From Zygaena filipendulae (taxonomy: Eukaryota > Arthropoda > Insecta > Lepidoptera > Zygaenidae): 64,000 nt of DNA. Under the pieces are notes generated by a model that was not told the origin of the DNA, did not search any database, and was given only the letters and a program-made list of their open reading frames with translations. Location: the NCBI GenBank assembly GCA_907165275.2, contig OU015674.1, positions 434,001-498,000 of the forward strand, read 5' to 3'. A program made the translations under genes and the position numbers. Positions 61,901-64,000 of the stretch are shown here, piece after piece; positions within the stretch are counted from its first letter, which is position 1, and every line of letters begins with the position of its first letter.

Positions 61901-63669
61901 AACCCACAAAATTAAGTTACCTATTCAGAACGATGTGTGTGTGATGTGTGTTATTATGTGTTTACCTTATTACATTGTCTAAATATTGAGCATAAAAAAT
62001 GTTGACAGAAAATGACGCTATACTTTTAAAACACGATTTACTCAAAATTTTTCCAGTGTAGGTTAACACACTATTGCTTATCTATGCCCATATATAAATT
62101 CACCATGAATTAGCCAATTATTAGATGCGGCTGCGACATACACACTGCCTTAGTTATGCGTATTTATAGCCTTCATCATTTATATTTTGTCTTTTTTAGG
62201 TTCAAGAACCATTCGGACCCTTCTTACTGGAGAACTGGTTAATGAACAAACGGAAAAAACTGTGAAGCTAGCAATCGAGTCACCATTTTTAGTATCGTCA
62301 GGACAGATCTCCCTCTACGCCAAGCCTAATGAGTACGCTGCATTGGTACAACTGAAGAACGGCCCTTCAGAACTATATGGAAAACTCGGCTTTAATGTAC
62401 AAGGAAATGAAAGACGCAGTGTCTACAGACCAGTACTCGAATTCAAATACCCTGGCAGAGATGATTTGCAACGAATTGATATAGATGGCCAATTACTAGT
62501 GGAAAGGAATGGACCAGAGACCAAGTACACGTTTGGCGGTAAATTCCAGCTTCCACAAAGAGAAGAAATGCTTGAAGTAAACGGACACGGTAAATTTACC
62601 CCTAGTAGTTTGGAGTTAGATATGAATGCAAAGATGAGAAACCAAGAACTTATATCTTTGAGTGCTTCGCATAAGGATGATGACTACAAAATTGCGTTCA
62701 CCAACTCTTTCAACCCTAATGTCAACTTCAAACTTGATGGACATTTTGAAAATGGTCCTGAAACGGTATGTATGTTTTAGATTTTACTTTAACTAATTAT
62801 ATCTTATGTTGGCTGACACACTTTATAAAGTTTTCTATTTTTCTTCACAGTACCACAATGATTTCGAGATTTGCTATGGTGACAACTTTAACAATCAGAA
62901 CAATCGAGTTATTTACAATCAACTCCTGAAATACCATAACCAGCACCCTGAACAATTTAGCTTTATCACTAAAAATAAATGTGAGTATTTTTTTGGTTAA
63001 AACTTAGATAAGTATATTAATCACTTATGTTTCTTGTACTAACATAGTTTGTAAGAAAAATTATTACTAACTTAAAATCTTTGAATAAATAAATTTATTA
63101 TTATTATTATATTATTTCAGACGTACGTTAATATAACAATAACTAAAAACTAAGCCGCGTTTTTTAACATAATGTTCGAATTAGATACAATAGATTTTTT
63201 TTAAATGATATTTTATGATGATATTTTAGACATAGACATAACTTTATGACTATTTTTCATCATACCAATTGATTTATGTTTTAGTTGAAATCCGTGCATT
63301 ACCGTTCAAATTGGAATTCGATGCTGATTTTGATTCAAAGAAATTGGATGTTAAACTTGAAGGAATATGCACAGACAAAAAAGTTGAATTTAACTTAGAA
63401 TCAAGAAGACAGATCAGGCATCCTGGAGACTACCGCGTTAAGCTGGGTGCCAGTCTCGACAAAAAGGGTATTGAAGCACTTTTCAAAAGGGACATTGTTT
63501 CACAAGAGAGGACGAACTATGAGAATGCAATTGAAATCAAATATATTGGCAAATACGAACTGTCCGGTGTTGTGACAAACAAACAGAAGCCAAATGACTA
63601 CAACATTGGTGCTATCGGTCATTTCAAGGTCCAATCGTTCGGCTCAAATGCAAGAAACGAAGATTTTAG
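43826..63669 (+). CDS. ApoLp-II/I: Apolipophorin precursor apoLp-II/I, N-terminal ~1,382 residues (20 exons, 3' end off-window)
   Basis: Precursor of the two large apolipoproteins of lipophorin, the insect haemolymph particle that carries diacylglycerol, sterols, carotenoids and hydrocarbons between gut, fat body and tissues. It is a secreted member of the large lipid transfer protein family with vitellogenin and apoB. Twenty exons join without a phase break (4,148 coding nt). Residues 1 to about 26 are a signal peptide. About 38-640 form the vitellogenin-N type lipid-transfer module. The furin site RRKR is at 709-712. From 713 onward apoLp-I begins. The best match from memory is moth (Manduca-type) apolipophorin, for example QSFLNGHKYNYAVDG, YREASYNIDTLGMGG and LFGTDALFLSLGDDKGFDFN, and conservation is high over every exon. 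The whole protein is normally about 3,300 residues, so some 60% including the C-terminal von Willebrand D domain lies beyond the edge. No frameshift or stop is seen. Confidence 0.95.
44690..44767 (-). mobile_element. tRNA-derived SINE, 3' tail only
   Basis: TTTATTATAATCCACTTCAC AACACACAGATC, GCTTGTGTCGTGGAAACCA, then breaks off. Head, boxes A and B and body are missing, as expected of a 5'-truncated retroposon. The adjoining 44,770-44,950 has a short inverted repeat (AAGCCAATTGCC / GGCAATTGGCTT). Confidence 0.75.
45205..45520 (-). mobile_element. Helitron-like element with repeated core
   Basis: AATAGCTGTGCCCCGCGG, CCCGCAGGAACTCCAAAGTAG, AACATCAGCTAATTAGCAGTG, CGGTTCAACCGTTGCGGAG, then a second core ATTCACCCGCGTGAGTTTCGG / CTGCAGGAACTCC. 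Same two-core layout as 3,714-4,000. Confidence 0.55.
45761..45972. mobile_element. hAT-type MITE with 8-bp target duplication
   Basis: 212 bp. Ends CAGGGCCGGATCTACC and ACGGTCCGGCCCTG are inverted repeats starting CAGGG, the hAT terminal pattern. Flanks AATATTCT (45753-45760) and AATATTGT (45973-45980) are an 8-bp duplication with one mismatch. The interior has GGGGCCCCCAGC and CAGGGCCCCCTAAAC; non-coding. Confidence 0.85.
46010..46160 (+). repeat. Repeat fragment 'TTATCGCTTTGCTAGCGATC'
   Basis: GCGATTTTATCGCTTTGCTA GCGATCTCTTCTAGACAATC. Related in style to the AAAAGGCGGCCTTATTG family at 20.4 kb. Fragment only. Confidence 0.35.
46440..46600 (-). mobile_element. Degenerate Helitron-like element
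   Basis: TATAGCTGTGCCCGCGGTTTTACC, GTGAGTTTCAAAATTTCC, ACAAACCTTGTCCTAAC, CAAATCGCCTAAGCC. Strongly diverged. Confidence 0.4.
47030..47258 (+). mobile_element. Helitron-like element, family 'AAATCACGTGTCACG'
   Basis: ATATATATAAATCACGTGTC AC, TTATAATATGGTCCAACTTA AAAGATAGGATAG, GCGGATTAAATCGCGGGGGA CAGCTAGT. Very close to 30,100-30,328, which implies recent spread. Confidence 0.65.
47260..47480 (+). mobile_element. CRE-bearing MITE, diverged copy
   Basis: AACGCATTAAAGTATAGAGTG, TTGCGTCGTCATAGCC, GTTACGTCACAGGACATTTTG, ATCGCCGTTATTTTTTGATT ACG. CRE-like sites are mutated. Confidence 0.5.
47590..47790 (+). mobile_element. Helitron-like element
   Basis: GCGGATGTGAGTTTGTG, TTACGCTTTCACGCCTTAACGG, ATTATCATGAAATTTTGCATAC, AACGCGAGTGAAACCGCGGGG AACAGTCAGTT (terminus altered). 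Confidence 0.6.
48720..48860 (+). mobile_element. Helitron-like element, 5' part
   Basis: ATTATTATAAATACGAAAGTG AG, TTACGCTTTCACGCCTTAACGG, GTTGTCAGGGGTATAGG, then ACTTCGAAATTACCGCAGG and stops before the hairpin. Confidence 0.55.
49692..50021 (+). mobile_element. CRE-bearing MITE, well-preserved copy
   Basis: 330 bp: AATAGGGATGTTGACTACTA at the left, AAATTAGTCAACATGCCCATT at the right, GTGACGTCACTAACC and GTGACGTCACGCG inside. Nearly the same as 33,295-33,621. Confidence 0.8.
50510..50700 (+). mobile_element. Helitron-like element
   Basis: AAATGTGAAAGTGTGGATG, ACTCAATCACGAAAAAACGGC, CATGCGCGTCAGGGGTAAAG, then GGGAACTCTGAAATCACCGCGGG (two blocks) TGAAACCGCGGGGTACAGCTAGTT. An intact 3' hairpin. 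Confidence 0.65.
50755..50980 (-). mobile_element. Second SINE-type family, long copy
   Basis: GGTCTCAAACTAAGCAGAG, TATGGGTACCAACCAGACAAC, AT-rich middle, then GATGCCGGGATCGAACCCGCG ACCCCTGCTGTAGCAG, a box-B-like sequence on the minus strand. Fragments of the two ends occur separately at 27,335 and 28,185. Confidence 0.5.
50985..51405 (+). mobile_element. Helitron-like elements, three in a row
   Basis: A terminal fragment 50,985-51,025 (CGGGAGCTCCGAAACG ... AGCTAGTAGG), then 51,035-51,215 (ending GAAGAACAGCTAGTCC) and 51,216-51,405 (ending AACCGCGGGAAGCGGCTAGTT). They appear to have been added end to end. Confidence 0.6.
51410..51690. other. Intron segment with GC-rich patch
   Basis: 51,490-51,610 is CG-rich (GCATGCGCATGCGCAACTC, GACGGGCCCGGCGCGGCG) and unique in the window. 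No supported exon. Confidence 0.4.
51695..52245. mobile_element. Helitron-like elements in both orientations
   Basis: 51,695-51,850 (-) starts ACTAGCTGTGCCCCGTGG. 52,180-52,245 (+) is a 3' end, TTCCCGCGGGAACTCTGAAA TTACC, ACCGCGGGGCACAGCTAGTT. Between them lies a piece with GTATGAACTACAATCGTACC and CAGACAGACAGAC. Confidence 0.55.
53395..53695 (+). mobile_element. Helitron-like element, diverged 'CCTGAATGACTG' relative
   Basis: TACTGACTCATGACTGACTG, CTAACTGACGTAGGTGTGC, TTCAATCCCTATAGGGGTG, GGGTTGCAAAGTTTGTATGG AAC, then CGCGGACGCAGTCGCGGGCA AAAGCTAGT. The hairpin keeps pairing (CGCGGACGC/GTCGCGG) though its sequence has changed. Confidence 0.55.
53932..53958 (+). CDS. ApoLp-II/I: Apolipophorin exon 2 (27-nt microexon)
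   Basis: Between TTTTGTTACAG and GTAAGT, phase 1 to phase 1. It completes Ala28 and adds KCSTGCIG plus the first base of Ser37. It supplies two cysteines right after the signal peptide, matching the Cys-containing N-terminus of moth apoLp-II. Without it the frame would still be kept, so skipping would simply remove nine residues. Confidence 0.8.
54075..54271 (+). CDS. ApoLp-II/I: Apolipophorin exon 3: start of lipid-transfer module
   Basis: Residues 37-102. Begins SQSGQSFLNGHKYNYAVDGT, then VTIYLTGAEQQETSLKLLG and ends MAITGPDGR. This is the first beta-barrel strands of the vitellogenin-N (LPD_N) domain, which starts with the F..G..Y.Y...G pattern. Phase 1 in, 0 out; GTAAGC donor. Confidence 0.93.
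54471..54635 (+). CDS. ApoLp-II/I: Apolipophorin exon 4
   Basis: Residues 103-157: KYGKPPGLEKPVRFTLENGK to LNIKRAIISLLQTEQKSSTE. The SLNIKRAIISLLQ helix is the hallmark of this part of the LPD_N domain, where vitellogenin and apoB have N.KR...S..Q. Phase 0 both ends. Confidence 0.95.
54971..55120 (+). CDS. ApoLp-II/I: Apolipophorin exon 5
   Basis: Residues 158-207: TDFFGICPTEISSSQEGAAL, then LLHKRRDLSLCGHREQGKNG and FMNAVFNPTA. It carries cysteines of the conserved N-terminal disulphides (GICPTE, LSLCGHR). Phase 0; acceptor TTGTCCTCAG. Confidence 0.95.
55138..55577. mobile_element. TA-flanked MITE with GC-rich core, in intron 5
   Basis: 440 bp. Ends CAGGAATATTTTTTAAGCAA TGCGC and GCGCACTGAATAAAAAATAT TCCTG are inverted repeats of about 25 bp. 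Both sides read TA (or TATA), the Tc1/mariner-type target. The core (55,288-55,425) is rich in CG: GGGCGCGCGCGCCGTGCAGCG, CGAACGAGCGCTACGCGCGC. Non-coding. Confidence 0.75.
55833..56022 (+). CDS. ApoLp-II/I: Apolipophorin exon 6
   Basis: Residues 208-270: EIKETSVLRSTLNVESKVNG, PEKISANEEYLYKPFSVGEN, KVHTKLTLTGNTGGALN. Strand-rich end of the N-terminal barrel. Phase 0 in, 1 out (G|GTAAGA). Confidence 0.95.
56180..56343 (+). CDS. ApoLp-II/I: Apolipophorin exon 7
   Basis: Residues 271-325: GRFTETHTIIFENPHGTDDH to EKSAGLFAELIR. The FENPHGT and SAGLFAELIR blocks lead into the alpha-helical superhelix of the lipid-transfer module. Phase 1 in, 0 out. Confidence 0.94.
56572..56642 (+). CDS. ApoLp-II/I: Apolipophorin exon 8
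   Basis: Residues 326-348 plus two bases: ALRYTKKQDLFNVYSQVKGN TLE. Short helical exon (71 nt) with phase 2 exit at AG|GTAAGA. Confidence 0.92.
56971..57136 (+). CDS. ApoLp-II/I: Apolipophorin exon 9
   Basis: Residues 349-404: RRVFLDALFRAGTGHSLEVI to YLSLGNARHVDDDALKAAA. FLDAL.RAGTG is the conserved LPD_N helix repeat. The GC-rich codons contrast with the AT-rich introns either side. Confidence 0.95.
57208..57345 (+). mobile_element. Degenerate tRNA-derived SINE in intron 9
   Basis: GAGCTGGCGTGGTCGCACTG GTCACCATGACTTTCCGCTA ATCA recalls the SINE head, and TTCAGTTCCCGGTGGAGACG AATGAACATAG the body. An inverted scrap (GAATCGAACCCGAAACCTC) lies between. Old and rearranged. Confidence 0.5.
57533..57715 (+). 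CDS. ApoLp-II/I: Apolipophorin exon 10
   Basis: Residues 405-465: TLLDMQSTPKELFLGVGALA, GAYCRDHYCHDGKASGVVAV, LPNCRTTDKLEEDR. The Cys pair in YCRDHYCH and the later C agree with moth apoLp-II. Phase 0. Confidence 0.95.
58101..58253 (+). CDS. ApoLp-II/I: Apolipophorin exon 11
   Basis: Residues 466-516: VIAILKGVRNIRHLENNLID, KLAQCANDNNAKARVRVAAL, EAFQADPCNNK. LKG.RNI and ARVRVAALEAF are helical repeats of the superhelix. Phase 0. Confidence 0.95.
58429..58576 (+). CDS. ApoLp-II/I: Apolipophorin exon 12
   Basis: Residues 517-565 plus one base: LKSTGLEIMKNRQLDSEIRI, KAYLSVISCPCAKSATEIKN, LLDTEPVQQ. The donor is GTTAAC, weaker than the GTAAG-type sites of the neighbours. The phase-1 join to exon 13 (G|TC, Val) restores the family sequence QVG, so the site is accepted. 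Confidence 0.92.
59029..59149 (+). CDS. ApoLp-II/I: Apolipophorin exon 13
   Basis: Residues 566-605: VGRFITTSLRHIRTSANPDK, VLARQHYGLIHTPNRFKIDD. The last helices of the superhelix (FITTSLRHIR). Phase 1 in, 2 out. Confidence 0.94.
59450..59612 (+). CDS. ApoLp-II/I: Apolipophorin exon 14
   Basis: Residues 606-660: RKYSFYREASYNIDTLGMGG, TLEQTVIYSQDSFLPRSASF, NLTAEIFGHSLNVLE. SFLPRSA..NLT is the conserved start of the beta-sheet region, with an N-glycosylation sequon (NLT) also present in moth relatives. Phase 2 in, 0 out. Confidence 0.95.
59854..60045 (+). CDS. ApoLp-II/I: Apolipophorin exon 15: furin site between apoLp-II and apoLp-I
   Basis: Residues 661-724: MGGRQGNLDRVAEHFFGPKS, FLRTEDPQSLYDNIMRRYDE and then FRRKRSVQTEVDSFDRR. 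RRKR (59,998-60,009, residues 709-712) is a full furin consensus at the place where the precursor of this family is cut. ApoLp-II would therefore be about 27-712 and apoLp-I would start at Ser713. The Met at 59,854 is internal, not a start. Confidence 0.95.
60271..60450 (+). CDS. ApoLp-II/I: Apolipophorin exon 16
   Basis: Residues 725-784: VKAEATPYNNELDLDIYIKL, FGTDALFLSLGDDKGFDFNR, RGMDEVKRFQ. LFGTDA.FLS.GDDKGFDFN is one of the most conserved blocks of insect apoLp-I. Phase 0. The exon begins GTAAAAG right after TTTTTAG, so its first bases look like a donor but are coding. Confidence 0.94.
60623..61337 (+). CDS. ApoLp-II/I: Apolipophorin exon 17 (715 nt)
   Basis: Residues 785-1022 plus one base: starts HEIRTHLLFLDAELAYPTST, includes GLPLKLDLIGSATARFELAT, STGGHLVAKVLEEGRGIDLQ and ends KLVLEKQDLRGYHIKGILRN with the SFELLFEAE block. 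AYP(T/S)..GLP..L...G is the classic motif of the second beta-sheet (DUF1943 region) shared with vitellogenin. Largest exon in the window; phase 0 in, 1 out. Confidence 0.96.
61876..62089 (+). mobile_element. MITE family 'GGACGCAGATAAGC', copy 6, in apolipophorin intron 17
   Basis: 214 bp; ends GGACGCAGATAAGCAATAAC and ATTGCTTATCTATGCCC; target duplication ATAT at 61872-61875 and 62090-62093. It sits about 110 bp upstream of the acceptor of exon 18. A GC-rich scrap (CACGCTCGCTACGCTCGCTC) precedes it. Confidence 0.9.
62200..62765 (+). CDS. ApoLp-II/I: Apolipophorin exon 18 (566 nt)
   Basis: Residues 1023-1211: GSRTIRTLLTGELVNEQTEK, SELYGKLGFNVQGNERRSVY, KYTFGGKFQLPQREEMLEVN, NVNFKLDGHFENGPET. 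A run of amphipathic strands forming the lipid-binding sheet; matches moth apoLp-I in order. Phase 1 in, 0 out. Confidence 0.95.
62851..62980 (+). CDS. ApoLp-II/I: Apolipophorin exon 19
   Basis: Residues 1212-1254 plus one base: YHNDFEICYGDNFNNQNNRV, IYNQLLKYHNQHPEQFSFIT KNK. Compare the family's HNELDIHYG and FSQILKYH pattern. Donor T|GTGAGT, phase 1. Confidence 0.93.
63285..63669 (+). CDS. ApoLp-II/I: Apolipophorin exon 20
   Basis: Residues 1255-1382 plus two bases: FEIRALPFKLEFDADFDSKK, GDYRVKLGASLDKKGIEALF, KYELSGVVTNKQKPNDYNIG, ending SNARNEDFR across AG|GTAAGT. Last exon that can be assigned; the next must continue in phase 2 beyond or at the window edge. Confidence 0.94.
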
Positions 63670-63689
63670 GTAAGTTTTAATTTTCATTT

Positions 63690-64000
63690 CGTCTACACCA
63701 TTGATACCCAAAGTGGTCCAGGTGGACCCACAGGAGTTCACGGGAGCCCAACAGGGGTCTACGCTTGCGTGGAAAAAAAAAGAGGGTCCACAACTCGTTA
63801 ACGGGGGTCTATAAAAATTTATTAGGTGACCCGACTTGACTTCTCCTATGAATAGGCTGACAATATTATAAGAAGCTCAGCAATGTTTTTGTAAGAACTT
63901 GCATATTCCATATTCAGAAACAGCCTGTCAAGAATCGCCGATGCCAAGACATCCAACTATTGGATGAAGACGCTTTTTAGACTGGCCTTGAAACTTAGCT
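63690..64000. repeat. Possible hAT-like element end in intron 20
   Basis: CATTGATACCCAAAGTGGTCC followed by clusters of GGTGGACCC, AGGGGTCTACG and GAGGGTCCACAAC has the GTGGTCC/GGGGTCC style of hAT element ends. Both strands carry short open stretches from 63,916 to the edge (plus strand ...NSLSRIADAKTSNYWMKT), but no known motif. Tentative. Confidence 0.3.

Noticed and set aside
61404..61909. Plus- and minus-strand frames of about 105-112 codons in intron 17
   Set aside because: AT-rich, no motif, lie between exons whose phases join directly (exon 17 G|GT exon 18).
63917..64000. Next apolipophorin exon starting after CATATTCAG
   Set aside because: The phase would fit and the frame is open to the edge, but the peptide does not resemble apolipophorin and the surrounding sequence looks like a transposon end.
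1..64000. CRISPR arrays, operons, riboswitches, bacterial-type elements
   Set aside because: No regularly spaced repeats with unique spacers and no prokaryotic gene organisation; the window is eukaryotic with spliced genes.

Overview
The window looks like nuclear DNA of a moth or butterfly. It is AT-rich, intron-rich and crowded with short lepidopteran-style repeats, and its one large gene is clearly insect apolipophorin (the apoLp-II/I precursor of the haemolymph lipid carrier). No bacterial, viral or organellar gene was found, and no genuine tRNA, rRNA or CRISPR array. All gene models come from reading splice sites and reading frames by eye.

Layout. 1-12.2 kb holds no supportable gene, only repeats: Helitron-like elements, MITEs, decayed SINEs, a 69-nt T run, a 271-bp tandem duplication and a near-perfect 385-bp foldback. 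At 12.25-12.5 kb a CpG-rich segment carries the first exon of a secreted TGF-beta superfamily ligand (activin/myostatin-type pro-domain). Its second exon is at 13.0 kb and its third at 20.2 kb, all + strand and all in phase. The cystine-knot ligand domain was not found before the next gene. 20.3-43.6 kb is again dominated by repeats, with a Penelope-like element remnant (29.5-29.9 kb), a long GC-rich hairpin (36.7 kb), and a few candidate exons given at low confidence.

43.6-64 kb is the 5' part of the apolipophorin gene: a TATA/ATTGG promoter, a signal-peptide exon, a ~10-kb first intron full of repeats, a 27-nt microexon, then 18 further exons. Together the 20 exons encode about the first 1,382 residues with consistent phases throughout. 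They cover the lipid-transfer (vitellogenin-N type) module, the RRKR furin site that separates apoLp-II from apoLp-I, and the start of apoLp-I. The gene runs off the right edge.

The most distinctive non-genic content is a set of short transposons whose boundaries can be read directly. One ~235-bp MITE family is present six times, each copy with its own 4-bp target duplication. A ~320-bp family (about eleven copies) carries CRE-like TGACGTCA palindromes. Several Helitron-like families share one 3' hairpin end but have different bodies. There is also a tRNA-derived SINE family, a hAT-type MITE and a TA-flanked MITE inside an apolipophorin intron. I found no convincing evidence of a wholly new biological system; the repeats with readable boundaries and the incomplete TGF-beta gene are the best leads.
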